The notes under the pieces: model-generated
What the model was told of the DNA's origin: nothing
Databases searched by the model: none
Seen by the model: only the letters and a program-made list of their open reading frames with translations
Source of the DNA: Desulfuromonadales bacterium
GTDB lineage: Bacteria; Desulfobacterota; Desulfuromonadia; Desulfuromonadales; BM103
Assembly (NCBI GenBank): GCA_014860225.1
Contig: JACZKE010000056.1
Location: 1-64,000, forward strand
DNA: 64,000 nucleotides
Direction of reading: 5' to 3'
Position numbers and translations under genes: made by a program
In this document: positions 25,446 through 35,385 of the stretch, in pieces
How the letters are laid out: each line of letters starts with the position of its first letter
How positions within the stretch are numbered: position 1 is the first letter of the stretch

Positions 25446-26576
25446 CTAACCTTCAGTTGGCCGAGGAGCCAGCTTGAATTCCGGGGCCAGCTTATTGTCC
25501 ACGATCACGTTCTGGCCATTGCGAAGCTTGAATACACCGGTACTTACGATGGTCTCTCCAGCCGCGAGACCAGCTGTGACGACGATAAAGTCACCGCGTT
25601 TCTCCCCCAGACTCACGAACTGCTGACGAACGGTTTTGCCTGCAGACGCACCCGCTTCATCCTTTTTCTCTTCGATGACGAAGACCGAATCACTGTATGG
25701 CGCATAGAGCACGGCCGTGGCCGGAATTGTCAGCACGTCCTTCACCTCCGGCAAGACCACGGTCACGTCGGCAAACATGCCGGGACGCAGCTGATCGTCG
25801 GGGTTGGCCAGCAGCGCCTGCACACGGATATTGCGGGTGGCACTATCCACCTCCGACTCTATGGCCGTGATTTCACCGGGGATATCCTGTCCGGGCAGGG
25901 CGTTGGATTCAACCCGTACCTGCAGACCTGTGCGGATTTTGGCCAGTTCTTGTTGGGGGAGCAGAAAGTTAACAAAAACAGGACCCAAAGACTGCAAAGT
26001 GACAATCGCCTGACCGTCATTGATAACCTGGCCCAGGTTGACCTGGCGAATTCCCAGGCGTCCAGAGAACGGTGCACGAATGGTTTTTTTGGCGATCATG
26101 GCCCGGATATTGTCAACCTGGGCCAGGGCCTCGGTGAGCTGGGCCTGGTTGCTGTCATAGTCAGACTGGGAAATGGCATTGTTGGGCAGCAGTGTCTTGG
26201 CGCGTTCAAAGTTAATGCGGGCCAGCTCCGACAGGGCTTCAGCAGCCCTGAGCTGGGCCTGCTCGACGGAAATGTCCTGTTGCACAAGCAGAGCGCCAGA
26301 AGACACACGGTTGCCGGCTTCAAAAGCGATGTGCACCACCTTGCCGGTCATTTCGGCGGTTAGTGTCACCCCTTGCACAGCGTCTAGCGAACCGATCGCA
26401 GTTAAGGATGATTCCCAGGTGTCAGCCTGAACCGATGTCGAAGTCACGACTTCGGGTGGTGGTGTAAATTGTTCGCCCTGGGAGATCATCGCCCTGATTT
26501 GCAAGGCCTTGGTGCCTGCCAGGGCCGCGACAATGATAACCAGGCCAAGAATGGTTAAAATAATTGGTTTTTTCAT
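25446..26576 (-). CDS. periplasmic adaptor (MFP family), second pump
   Basis: A 376-residue membrane-fusion protein: membrane anchor (ILTILGLVIIVAALAGT), lipoyl half (GSLDAVQGVTLTAEMTGKV), alpha-hairpin (about 95-160), second lipoyl half (KKTIRAPFSGRLGIRQVNLG) and beta-barrel. It is the first gene of the operon adaptor-permease-channel. The ATG at 26576 begins the anchor; a TTG at 26597 is an alternative. It is convergent with nothing, and the regulator gene upstream reads in the same direction with a 188-bp gap. Confidence 0.87.
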   Translation of the reverse strand: MKKPIILTILGLVIIVAALAGTKALQIRAMISQGEQFTPPPEVVTSTSVQADTWESSLTAIGSLDAVQGVTLTAEMTGKVVHIAFEAGNRVSSGALLVQQDISVEQAQLRAAEALSELARINFERAKTLLPNNAISQSDYDSNQAQLTEALAQVDNIRAMIAKKTIRAPFSGRLGIRQVNLGQVINDGQAIVTLQSLGPVFVNFLLPQQELAKIRTGLQVRVESNALPGQDIPGEITAIESEVDSATRNIRVQALLANPDDQLRPGMFADVTVVLPEVKDVLTIPATAVLYAPYSDSVFVIEEKKDEAGASAGKTVRQQFVSLGEKRGDFIVVTAGLAAGETIVSTGVFKLRNGQNVIVDNKLAPEFKLAPRPTEG

Positions 26577-26764
26577 CAGTGTCTCATCTCTTTCCAAGGA
26601 TATGATGCAGCTCCAGGCGATTACGTTCTGCTGTCATCAAGTTACCCGCGCGGTGGCAAAAAGTTCTGTGTGTGCAACCCGGACGTCCATTTGCCCATGC
26701 ATAAAACGGTGAGTCTCAGACGAATCCTGGCGACTGCCGTTCAGCTTAAAACCCATACCGTCAT

Positions 26765-28132
26765 TCAATCAATATCCTTCTTGTTGATTCCGTATTTCTT
26801 CAGCTTACGGTAGATCGTCGCCATGTTCATGCCGGCTTCTGCGGCAGCTTCTTCAACATTGCTGCCATGTTTGCGCAGCAGGCGGGTGAGGTAGTCGGTT
26901 TCGAAGCTGCTGAGCGCGGATGAATAATCCGCCTGATTGGCAACTTGTCCGGTCCGGTTGGTTTCAATCAGTTGCGTCAGTACCGGCAGTCCGATGTAGT
27001 TGCCGTTGGAGATGGTCATGGCCGCTTCGATGACGTTGCAAAGCTGACGGATATTGCCGGGCCAGTCGTAAGTGCGCAAGGCCTCCATGGCCTCTGGAGT
27101 CAAGCCACTGAAATCGGTGCCGAATTTGGTGTTCTGTTTGCGGATGAAATGGCTGACCAGCAGCGGAATATCTTCCTTCCGCTCCCGCAACGGCGGCAGA
27201 TGAAGATTGATGACGTTGAGGCGATAGAAAAGATCTTCGCGGAAGGTTCCCGCGGCGACTTCTACAGTCAGGTCTGAATTGGTCGCAGAGATGATGCGTA
27301 CGTTCACCTTGGTGGGCGTGGTGTCGCCGAGACGACGGAACTCCTGCTCCTGCAGAAAACGCAGCAGGGTTTTTTGCGTATTAAGTGACAGATTACCAAC
27401 TTCGTCAAGAAACAAAGTGCCGCCGTTGGCGGCTTCAAGGAGACCCTTGCGATTCTCTAGCGCCCCGGTAAAAGCTCCCTTGCGGTAGCCGAACAGCTCA
27501 CTTTCCAGGATGTTCTCCGGCAAGGCTCCGCAGTTGACGGCGACAAAACGATGGTTGCGGCGTGCGGAGTTGTGGTGTACGGCCTGGGCAATCAGCTCCT
27601 TGCCGGTACCCGACTCGCCGGTGATCAATGCCGAGGTGTCGCGTACCGCAACCTTGGCTACTTTCTCCAGGAGAGCATGGATGGCTGGCGAGGTACCGAT
27701 AATGTTTTCAAATTTGAACTGTCCCGACAGCTCTTCGCGCAGTTCGCGGTTCTCCTCCACCAGCTCGTGATGCTGCAAGGCATTTTTGACCCGGTAGATC
27801 AGTTCATCCGGTTCGAATGGCTTGGTCAGCATGTCATAGGCACCTCGCCGCAGGGCCTGGATCGACATCTCCACTGTGGCGAAGGCCGTGATCATAATGA
27901 CCGGCACTTCAGGGTCGCGGTTACGCACATGCTGCAGTACTTCGAGGCCGTCCATCTCCGGCATCTTGATGTCGCTGATGATCAGGTCATAATCGCCGGC
28001 GCTGAATTCAGCAACGGCCTGGACCGGCCGGGTAAAACTTTTGACCTTATAGCCCTGATCTGTCAGGACAGCTTCCATCATGCGGCAGAGGCCGAGTTCA
28101 TTATCGATCAACATGATGCGTTGAGCAGCCAT
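26765..28132 (-). CDS. NtrC-type sigma-54 response regulator
   Basis: A 455-residue enhancer-binding response regulator: receiver domain (1-120) with phosphoacceptor Asp in LIISDIKMPEMDG and the switch Lys in MLTKPFEP; AAA+ domain (about 140-370) with Walker A GESGTGKE, the sigma-54 loop GAFTGA and GTLFLDEVGNL; and a C-terminal Fis-type helix-turn-helix (EEAAAEAGMNMATIYRKLKKYG). It would activate sigma-54 promoters when phosphorylated. The ATG shares one base with the stop of the kinase gene upstream and follows GGGAGG. Its targets are not obvious next door. The sigma-54 promoters at 12742 and 20561 are candidates. Confidence 0.9.
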   Translation of the reverse strand: MAAQRIMLIDNELGLCRMMEAVLTDQGYKVKSFTRPVQAVAEFSAGDYDLIISDIKMPEMDGLEVLQHVRNRDPEVPVIMITAFATVEMSIQALRRGAYDMLTKPFEPDELIYRVKNALQHHELVEENRELREELSGQFKFENIIGTSPAIHALLEKVAKVAVRDTSALITGESGTGKELIAQAVHHNSARRNHRFVAVNCGALPENILESELFGYRKGAFTGALENRKGLLEAANGGTLFLDEVGNLSLNTQKTLLRFLQEQEFRRLGDTTPTKVNVRIISATNSDLTVEVAAGTFREDLFYRLNVINLHLPPLRERKEDIPLLVSHFIRKQNTKFGTDFSGLTPEAMEALRTYDWPGNIRQLCNVIEAAMTISNGNYIGLPVLTQLIETNRTGQVANQADYSSALSSFETDYLTRLLRKHGSNVEEAAAEAGMNMATIYRKLKKYGINKKDID

Positions 28133-30096
28133 CAAAATTCCTCCCGTACGAGGGGCAACCGAATGGTGACAGTTGTCCCTTGTTTAAGCCGACTGGTTAT
28201 CTGGATACTTCCGTGGTGCTGCTCGATTATCTGTCTGGTGATCGCCAGACCGAGGCCGGTACCCCGGTCCTTGGTTGTGTAGAAGGGTTCAAAAATGCGA
28301 TCGAGATCAGCTTCGTCAATACCACTGCCGGTGTCGGTAAATGTCACAATTGCGTCATCCTGCTCAAGGGCTGTGCTGACAGTCAGCGTGCCGCCATTCG
28401 CCATGGCAGCTCCGGCATTGAGAATCAGGTTGATCGCTACCTGACGAATCTGGTCGCCGTCGATTGAGATGGAAGGCAGGTCATCGCTGAACTTCTTGAC
28501 GATTTTCACCCCGCGCATGTCAGTATGATTTGCAGCAAAACTGACGAGCTGATCGAGCAGCTGGTTGAGGTCGGTCAGGGCAAATTCCGGCTGGGGGGTG
28601 CGTGCATAGCTGAGCAGATCCTGAACGATCTTCTTGCAGCGCTTGCTCTCGCGTTTGATCTCATGGATGAAATGGTAATTGGGATCTTCAGGATCAAGCT
28701 TGTTCTCAAGATAGCCGGCATAGCCGAGGATGACGCCGAGCGGATTGTTGATCTCATGGGCGACTCCCGACGAAAGAATACCCAATGACGCCATCTTGCC
28801 CTGTTGGGCGAGACTTGCCTCAAGTTCCCGGTTGCGTTGCAGGTTGCTGGTCATGCGGTTGAAGGTCACGGCCAGTTCTCCAAGTTCATCGCGGCTGGTG
28901 ATCTCCATTTGACGATGAAACTGGCCGCGTTTGATGTCACGGATGACCGTTGTCATATGGCGGATCGGGTCTGAGAGAACTTTGGCGGCGAGAAAAACCA
29001 TCAGAATGGACAGGGTGCCGATTACGATGGAAATAGCGCCGAGACTGCTGAGGATGCGTCCTTTGATCAGGTTGGTCTCGCGGTAAAATTCATCTTCGTA
29101 GGAGCCAACGGCGATAATCCAGTCCCAGGGCTGATAATAGAGGTAGCGGACTATCTTGCGGCGAGGCTGGATCTCACCCGGGTTCTGCCAGGGATAGCGG
29201 ATCCAGCCTTCGCTTTGTTCGCACATCTGCTTAATGAAGTGGATGCCGTTCGAATCCTCGGCGGCATAGATGTTCTCACCTTCGGCCTCGGGGTGGACTG
29301 TCAAGGTTCCCTTACGGTCCATGCAGTAGATATAGCCGGTTTGGCCGACCCGTTTTGCTTTGATCCTGTTTTTGAGCTCTGCAAATGCCTGAAGCTCAGT
29401 TGCCGGGTTCTCATAGGCTTCGTCCAGATAGACCCCGGTAGCGATAATCCAGTCCCAGGGCTCATAATAGCGATAGACCACCATCTTCTGCCTGGCGACA
29501 CTATCGCCAAGTTCGGCATTACGCCAGGGATAGATGATCATTAGAAGTTTGTCGGGTGCGGCCTCGATCGCGGTCTTGCACATTGTGCGGATAAAGTATC
29601 TACCGTCCTCATCCGTCTCGTCGTAGACATTTTCCCCTTCTCTGGCGATGTGCACCAGCAGGTCGCCCTTGCTGGACATTGCATAGGTGTAGCCGGTCTC
29701 GCCGACCTGGACCCTTTTCATAGCGCTGCGCGCTGCCGCTTTGGCACTGGCGAGATCGATTTCGCCGCTGTTCGAAAGCCTGTCCTGGCTTTCAACCATG
29801 CTGTAGGCAAAGTTGGTCAAACTCGACAGCTCCTGCTCGGTCGTGGCCTTTTTGTCTGCCCGGTAGACCTGAAACTGTTGATTGTGGGCATCGAGGAGGT
29901 CAATAGTAAATGCTGCCAGATGGTCGAGGTCGTCCATGCTGGTCTGGGTGATGCCGAGGTGCGCCTGGCGATAGGCGATCCAGCCGACCACCGTACCCAC
30001 CACGAAAATCGGAATCAACACCAGCGGTAATACGACGACTGTCATCTTCCAGCGGATCTTGAGGTTGTTGACGAATTTGAACATAATACGGCCCAT
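28132..30096 (-). CDS. sensor histidine kinase with two tandem Cache domains
   Basis: A 654-residue membrane kinase pairing with the NtrC-type regulator that follows. TM1 is at about 20-42. The periplasmic part holds two homologous Cache units, each with the pattern GxTGYxYxM, LLVH or LTVH, GENxY, YPW and YYxPWDWIIA, so the sensor arose by internal duplication. TM2 at about 365-390 leads to HAMP, a coiled coil, a HisKA phosphoacceptor (ILSSGVAHEINNPLGVILGY) and an HATPase domain with GTGLGLAI. Tandem Cache domains of this type often bind small organic acids or amino acids; the ligand here is unknown. The start may be 30084 rather than 30096. Confidence 0.88.
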   Translation of the reverse strand: MGRIMFKFVNNLKIRWKMTVVVLPLVLIPIFVVGTVVGWIAYRQAHLGITQTSMDDLDHLAAFTIDLLDAHNQQFQVYRADKKATTEQELSSLTNFAYSMVESQDRLSNSGEIDLASAKAAARSAMKRVQVGETGYTYAMSSKGDLLVHIAREGENVYDETDEDGRYFIRTMCKTAIEAAPDKLLMIIYPWRNAELGDSVARQKMVVYRYYEPWDWIIATGVYLDEAYENPATELQAFAELKNRIKAKRVGQTGYIYCMDRKGTLTVHPEAEGENIYAAEDSNGIHFIKQMCEQSEGWIRYPWQNPGEIQPRRKIVRYLYYQPWDWIIAVGSYEDEFYRETNLIKGRILSSLGAISIVIGTLSILMVFLAAKVLSDPIRHMTTVIRDIKRGQFHRQMEITSRDELGELAVTFNRMTSNLQRNRELEASLAQQGKMASLGILSSGVAHEINNPLGVILGYAGYLENKLDPEDPNYHFIHEIKRESKRCKKIVQDLLSYARTPQPEFALTDLNQLLDQLVSFAANHTDMRGVKIVKKFSDDLPSISIDGDQIRQVAINLILNAGAAMANGGTLTVSTALEQDDAIVTFTDTGSGIDEADLDRIFEPFYTTKDRGTGLGLAITRQIIEQHHGSIQITSRLKQGTTVTIRLPLVREEF

Positions 30097-30173
30097 AAGT
30101 GGAGATTAGTTGTTGTTCAGAAACGTAGCGATTATGCGGTTTGCGGGATGAAAAAGCAAGGATGCTCGGCTTG

Positions 30174-31295
30174 TCAATAAAGCTCATACTTCAACAAACG
30201 ACACTCAATCGGCCCGTTGTAGAGCACGATGCGGCGAGAGGCCTTGAGACCGACGCGTTTGGCGAGGTTGAGATTGCCGGTAAAGATCCAGGCGGTCCAG
30301 CCTTTCCAGCGCTGTTTGAAGGTATCACCGATCTTGCGGTAGAAGGCTTCGAGTTCTGCCTCTTCACCGATCCGTTCACCGTAGGGAGGGTTGCAGATCA
30401 GCGTACCGTGATCTGCGGGTGGCTCGAGTTTGGTAAAGTCTGTGTAAGACCAGCGGATTTGTGCTCCGATCCCGGCATTCTCGGCGTTGCGTCTGGCTAG
30501 CTCAATAGCACGTTGATCCCGATCACTGCCAAAGATCAGATTAGCGGTAAGCGTGCTTTGAATCTGTTCTGCTTCCTCGATCAACTCCTTCCATGCCGAG
30601 GCGTTGAAGTCGGGCCAGCGCTGGAAGCCGAAGACAGGCGAAAGCAGGCCGGGGGCTGTGTTGCTGGCGAGCAGAGCTGCCTCAAGCGGCAGGCTGCCAG
30701 AGCCACACATAGGGTCAACGAAATGGGTTTTCTGATCCCAGCCGGTTAGAGCCACCAGTCCGGCGGCGAGCGTTTCCTTGAGCGGGGCGATGGTCGGGTC
30801 GCGGCGATAACCCCGGCGATGCAGGCCGGTCCCGGCCAGGTCGAGGCTGATAGTGCACTGATTTCTGACCAGGTGCAGGTTGATGCGCAGATCGGGATCT
30901 TTCGGGTCAACGTTGGGCCGCCGGCCACTGAGATCCCTGATTTTGTCAACAATGGCATCCTTGGTTTTCAATGCCGCAAAGCGGGAGTGTGTCATTGCTG
31001 AGTCACGCAGGTTGGCATCCACGGCCAGAGTCATCTCCGGGGTCATGAGCTCATGCCAGTTGAGCGCATAAACGCCCTCGTAGAGAGCTTCCTGGGACGG
31101 GCAGGGGAAGCTGATGATCGGGTGCAGAACCCGGTTGGCGGTGCGCAGCCAGAGGCAGGCCCGATAACCGTCACTCAGGGTGCCGCTGAAGTTGACGCCG
31201 CCATTTGCGGGGATGACCTCGCGAGCGCCCAATCTGCTCAGCTCTCCAGCCAGGACTTCTTCGAGTCCCTTGGTTGTTGTTGCAAAAAATTTCAC
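30174..31295 (-). CDS. rlmL: THUMP-domain rRNA N2-guanine methyltransferase, RlmL-like
   Basis: A 373-residue methyltransferase. The N-terminal THUMP domain (about 1-150) starts FFATTTKGLEEVLAGEL, typical of the RlmL/YcbY N-terminal half. The SAM-binding core has DPMCGSGSLPLEAALLA and the catalytic TLICNPPYGERI (NPPY motif for N-methylation). It corresponds to the RlmL half only, without the RlmK domain fused to it in E. coli. The start is probably GTG at 31295 with AGG upstream. It lies 11 bp from the AI-2E gene and probably shares its transcript. Confidence 0.82.
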   Translation of the reverse strand: MKFFATTTKGLEEVLAGELSRLGAREVIPANGGVNFSGTLSDGYRACLWLRTANRVLHPIISFPCPSQEALYEGVYALNWHELMTPEMTLAVDANLRDSAMTHSRFAALKTKDAIVDKIRDLSGRRPNVDPKDPDLRINLHLVRNQCTISLDLAGTGLHRRGYRRDPTIAPLKETLAAGLVALTGWDQKTHFVDPMCGSGSLPLEAALLASNTAPGLLSPVFGFQRWPDFNASAWKELIEEAEQIQSTLTANLIFGSDRDQRAIELARRNAENAGIGAQIRWSYTDFTKLEPPADHGTLICNPPYGERIGEEAELEAFYRKIGDTFKQRWKGWTAWIFTGNLNLAKRVGLKASRRIVLYNGPIECRLLKYELY

Positions 31296-31306
31296 TTATT
31301 GCCTGT

Positions 31307-32446
31307 TCAAAGTTTATGCGGTCGATCGCTTTCCAGGGCGGCTTCCGGCAGGCGGAAGTTGCGGCGGTAGGTGCGAATTTCCAGCAGAGTGATCTTAACC
31401 ACGCTGACGATTGGCACGCCTATAATCATGCCGATGACGCCGTAAAGCTTACCGCCGACGATGATAGCGAAAAAAACCAGCAATGGATGAAGGTTGGAGA
31501 CCCGGGAAATGAGTATAGGGATCAAAATAAAGTTGTCAACAAGCACCTGTGCAATCAGGACATAGAGTATCACGATCCACCAGAACTGTCCGCCGACTCC
31601 GAGGTCGGCAAAGGCGATCAATAGACCGGGGATCATGCCGATGATGGGGCCGATATAGGGGATCAGGTTGGTGATTCCGGCAAAGATACCCAGCATTGGT
31701 GCATAACGGATATCCGTAAGGGATAAACCGCCAGCGACGACCAGGCCGACGATAATTGCTTCGAGAACCCTGCCGCGCACGAATTGCGAAAGCTGGCGGC
31801 TGACCAGATAAGAGAGGTCATGAGCCATCTCGAAATGCCGGTTCGGGGCAAGCGACACGCAGGCGCTCATGATTCTGCGGCCATCACGCAGAAAAAAGAA
31901 GGTGAAGAGCGGCACGAGAATCATCAGGCCGCCTATTTTCATGGCCGATTGTGGTGTCTGGGCCAGGATTGCTGCCATTAATTGCTCCGCCCAACTGCGA
32001 AGCTTCATTGGTAAGCTGTAGTCCTCAATGAATGGGAAGCGATCGTGCAGGGCTGCCATGCTTCTTTTTACGCCTTCGATAGCCTGGTGAGTATAGCGCG
32101 GGAAGTCGGTCCGCATGTTGCCCCAGAACTCCTGCAGGTGAGGAACCAGCCAGAGAATCAAGAGCGTGGCCAAGCCAAGAGTTAGAACATAGACAATGAA
32201 GATGCTTACTGTGCGGGTGAAGAGCCTTTCAAGTTGAGTCACTATAGGATCAAGAAGAAAAGCCAGCACCAGCGAGAAGAGCAACGGCAGGAAGAGTACG
32301 GAAAAAGCGGTACGTGAGATACCGATCAGCGAAGACACCGATGAATAAACAGACAGGCCGCAGGCAATTGCAGCTGAGAGGATAAGGAATGCCATGGCTG
32401 CCTGGGCACGGGACCAGCCGCGATGCTTTTGCACAGGGTTGTTCAT
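31307..32446 (-). CDS. AI-2E/PerM-family membrane transporter
   Basis: A 379-residue integral membrane protein with about eight helices and the family C-terminal pattern (GVVLVDNFILIPILIS-like stretch, then PLLVFFAIIVGGKLYGVIGM). Members include AI-2 exporters and Na+/H+ antiporters, so the substrate is unknown. The ATG overlaps the stop of the cNMP-binding gene as ATGA. Confidence 0.82.
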   Translation of the reverse strand: MNNPVQKHRGWSRAQAAMAFLILSAAIACGLSVYSSVSSLIGISRTAFSVLFLPLLFSLVLAFLLDPIVTQLERLFTRTVSIFIVYVLTLGLATLLILWLVPHLQEFWGNMRTDFPRYTHQAIEGVKRSMAALHDRFPFIEDYSLPMKLRSWAEQLMAAILAQTPQSAMKIGGLMILVPLFTFFFLRDGRRIMSACVSLAPNRHFEMAHDLSYLVSRQLSQFVRGRVLEAIIVGLVVAGGLSLTDIRYAPMLGIFAGITNLIPYIGPIIGMIPGLLIAFADLGVGGQFWWIVILYVLIAQVLVDNFILIPILISRVSNLHPLLVFFAIIVGGKLYGVIGMIIGVPIVSVVKITLLEIRTYRRNFRLPEAALESDRPHKL

Positions 32447-32976
32447 GTCTCAATATTTCCGGGAGAGACGCGTTCACCAGCCTGGATCCGCAACCGGCGG
32501 ATTTCCTGGCTGGCGGCCTGGAGCCGTTCACTGACAACCCGGGTTAACCCGAGAAGAATGCTACTGGAAACAGAGGGTTTCCTTTCAGCAAGTTCGAGGA
32601 TGTCGGCGCGAAATAATCCAACCAGTTCCGTGGATTCCATAGTTCGTGCAGAGGCGCTGCGTGGTGCCGGCGCCGTCAGAGTGGTTTCACCGAAAAAATC
32701 CCCTGGTATGAGACGAGCCAATTCATCTTCGGCACCGCTCTGATCACAGGCATAAATCTGCACTGAACCGCTGCGAATCATGTACATGCCGGAACCGGGG
32801 TCGCCCTCTTCGAAGATGGTTTCATTGGCCTCGTAGTTGCGAACATGCACAAGATTTTCAAGAGTCGACAGAGCACGCGGCGAGAGTTCCGAGAAGATTG
32901 GCAAGTGTTTCAGAAAATAGGCCAGCGACTCATCATCAAGCTTCTTGCGGAAAATGTTGATCCAGAGGGGATCCAT
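32443..32976 (-). CDS. cyclic-nucleotide-binding (Crp-like) domain protein
   Basis: A 177-residue protein consisting of a cNMP-binding beta-barrel (about 30-140: FEEGDPGSGMYMIRSGSVQIYA and the FFGETTLTAPAPRSASART phosphate-binding cassette) with a C-terminal helix, but no helix-turn-helix. It is therefore not a DNA-binding Crp; it may regulate the AI-2E-type transporter to which it is translationally coupled. AGGAG precedes the ATG at 32976. Confidence 0.8.
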   Translation of the reverse strand: MDPLWINIFRKKLDDESLAYFLKHLPIFSELSPRALSTLENLVHVRNYEANETIFEEGDPGSGMYMIRSGSVQIYACDQSGAEDELARLIPGDFFGETTLTAPAPRSASARTMESTELVGLFRADILELAERKPSVSSSILLGLTRVVSERLQAASQEIRRLRIQAGERVSPGNIET

Positions 32977-33289
32977 CGGTTTCTCCTGTTACTGGCTGTC
33001 AAGCCGGGTCTGGACGTTCCTGGGTGGAGACAAGCTCCTGGTGATTTTTAAAGAAGATTTCCAGATTGTCCTGAAGTCGCGGGCAAAGGATAACGCGCAT
33101 CATTTGCCGGCAGCAGACTGCTGTCTATCCCGAAGCATGTAAAATGTCTCTCACGGAGGCTGTTAGTGTTGGCTGTTTGTTGACACCTTTGTTGAGCGTT
33201 GCTACCTTGAAAATGTGAAGATGAAAGTATTGCCAGAATGTATATATTTTGAAGATAATCGATTGTTTAGGTAGTTGCAAGGAGCTTCT

Positions 33290-35116
33290 GTGACAAGCTT
33301 TGATGTGCGCAGACAGCCGACCTCTGCCGGTGTATACCTGATGAAGGATGCTGCCGGCAAAATCCTTTACGTCGGCAAGGCCAAAAATCTTCGGGCGCGT
33401 CTGCGCAGTTATCTGCAGGCCGAACGTGATACACGGCCGCAGATCAAGTTTCTCATGGAACGTACAGAAACCATCGAAACGATCGTGACAGACACAGAAA
33501 AAGAAGCCCTGATCCTCGAAAATACCCTGATTAAAAAACATCGCCCTCGCTACAATATTCATCTGCGTGATGATAAGACCTTCGTTTCCCTGCGCATTGA
33601 TCTGCGTGACGAATTCCCGATGCTGGAGATTGTCCGGCAGGTTCGTCAGGATGGCGCTCGCTACTTCGGGCCGTTCGCTTCATCTTCTGCGCTGCGGCAG
33701 ACTCTCAAGGAAATATATCGAATCTTCCCTTTGCGTCATTACCCACCGGCAAAGTGCCGGCAAAGGGGACGACCCTGCCTGTTCCACCAGATAGGCCAAT
33801 GCAGCGCACCCTGCCACGGACTTATCTCTCCTGCTGCGTATAAGCTGCTGGTAGATGGCGTTCTTGCCCTTCTCGACGGTCGACAGGGAGAAGTCGTTGA
33901 TATGCTGCGGCGGCGCATGATCGCTGCCTCAGGTGAACAGAAATATGAAGAAGCAGCTGCACTGCGTGACCATATCCATGCAATCGAGCAAACTGTTGAA
34001 CAACAAAAGTCGGTCCGCTATGGAGTCATTGATCAGGATGTCGTGGGGATTTTCCGGCAGGGGGGGGAAGTCGAGGTCGTCATGCTCTTTTACCGTCAGG
34101 GGAAATTAACGGCACGGCGCAACTACAACCTGACCTGGCAACTGGATGAAGCCGAACTCCTGGCAGAGTTCATTACGCAATTTTACGGTCGTGATGTGCC
34201 GATCCCGGAAGAGGTTGTGCTCCCTTTTGAGATTGAAGGGATGGTTCCTCTTTCGGAATGGCTCACAGAGCGACGAGGTCGCAAGGTTCGTGTCCTTGTA
34301 CCGCACCGTGGTGAGCGTATGCGTTTGGTTGAATTGGCGAATCGCAATGCCAGGGAAGTATGGCAAGAGCGCGGCAGTCGCGACGAGGCCCGACACAGAG
34401 TTCTTGCTGAGATCAAACAGCGTCTGCACCTGCAGCGTTTACCACAGCGTATGGAGTGCTTCGATGTTTCAACAATCCAGGGCCAGGCTACTGTGGCCAG
34501 TATGGCGGTTGTGCTGAATGGTGAGCCGGCCCCGGCTGAGTACAGGCATTATCGGGTGAAAACTGTGGTTGGTGCCGATGATTATGCGGCATTGCAGGAA
34601 GTCTTGCAGAGACGTCTGCAGCGTGGCCTGGAGGAGGGTAACCTCCCTGACTTCATGCTCATCGATGGGGGTAAAGGTCAACTGGGGGTTCTGACCATGG
34701 TCCTTGACGAGTTACATCTCTCCGCCGGGATTGATATTGCCGGGATCGCTAAAAGCCGCGTTAAGGCGAATGTCCGTGGGCGCTCAGTTGATCGAAGTGA
34801 AGAACGTATTTTTCTTCCTGGCCGTAAGAATCCGGTGATTTTGAGACGCGGCTCTGCAGCTCTTTTTCTGCTTGAGCGGTTACGTGATGAAGCCCACCGC
34901 TTTGCAATCACCCATCATCGCAAGGTCCGGGGCAAGGCTCATTTGCAATCTTCTTTGGGCGATATCCCGGGCATCGGCCCCAAGCGACAGAGGGCGCTTT
35001 TGAAGCACTTCGGAAGCCTGAATAGAATCAAAACCGCCAGTCTGATTGATCTGCAGGCGATGCCGGGTTTGCCGGCACGGATAGCTGAAGAGATATATAG
35101 ACATTTCCATGGTTGA
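33290..35116 (+). CDS. uvrC: excinuclease ABC subunit C
   Basis: UvrC makes both incisions in nucleotide excision repair. The 608-residue product has the GIY-YIG nuclease (GVYLMKDAAGKILYVGKAKNLRARLRS region), the Cys cluster CxRRGRPCLFHQIGQCSAPC-type segment near residue 160, the UvrB-interacting UVR motif (KYEEAAALRDHIHAIEQ), the RNase H-like C-terminal nuclease (CFDVSTIQG, MLIDGGKGQL) and terminal helix-hairpin-helix motifs (DIPGIGPKRQRALLKHFGS). The start is GTG at 33290 with AAGGAG five bases upstream. A TTGACA-N17-TACCTT element at about 33179-33207 may be its promoter. Confidence 0.95.
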   Translation: MTSFDVRRQPTSAGVYLMKDAAGKILYVGKAKNLRARLRSYLQAERDTRPQIKFLMERTETIETIVTDTEKEALILENTLIKKHRPRYNIHLRDDKTFVSLRIDLRDEFPMLEIVRQVRQDGARYFGPFASSSALRQTLKEIYRIFPLRHYPPAKCRQRGRPCLFHQIGQCSAPCHGLISPAAYKLLVDGVLALLDGRQGEVVDMLRRRMIAASGEQKYEEAAALRDHIHAIEQTVEQQKSVRYGVIDQDVVGIFRQGGEVEVVMLFYRQGKLTARRNYNLTWQLDEAELLAEFITQFYGRDVPIPEEVVLPFEIEGMVPLSEWLTERRGRKVRVLVPHRGERMRLVELANRNAREVWQERGSRDEARHRVLAEIKQRLHLQRLPQRMECFDVSTIQGQATVASMAVVLNGEPAPAEYRHYRVKTVVGADDYAALQEVLQRRLQRGLEEGNLPDFMLIDGGKGQLGVLTMVLDELHLSAGIDIAGIAKSRVKANVRGRSVDRSEERIFLPGRKNPVILRRGSAALFLLERLRDEAHRFAITHHRKVRGKAHLQSSLGDIPGIGPKRQRALLKHFGSLNRIKTASLIDLQAMPGLPARIAEEIYRHFHG

Positions 35117-35385
35117 TGGCGAGAAAGGCAAAGGCTCCCGGAAGGCTGTGAAGCGCAGCTGAAATGAGGTCGCAGGGAATGATCCGTAGATATTTCGATG
35201 TAACAACAGCATGAACCTTGTCAAGTCCTGGTTGCCAGACGGTTTACTATTAAGAGAGTTGTGTTAGCGTTTAACTGTAAACGGGATATGACGTTATCGG
35301 GTGTCATCCGTTTGAAATGAACCTCATTTGATCTGGGTGCATAGCCAACGTGTAATCAATATAGCCAAATCTACTGGAGCAGATT

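Noticed and set aside
3443-26576. The two RND operons as a recent duplication
   Set aside because: Gene orders differ (channel-adaptor-permease versus adaptor-permease-channel) and the permease sequences belong to different branches.
33125-33562. 145-codon minus frame overlapping the uvrC 5' end
   Set aside because: Overlaps a conserved gene start and lacks a ribosome binding site.
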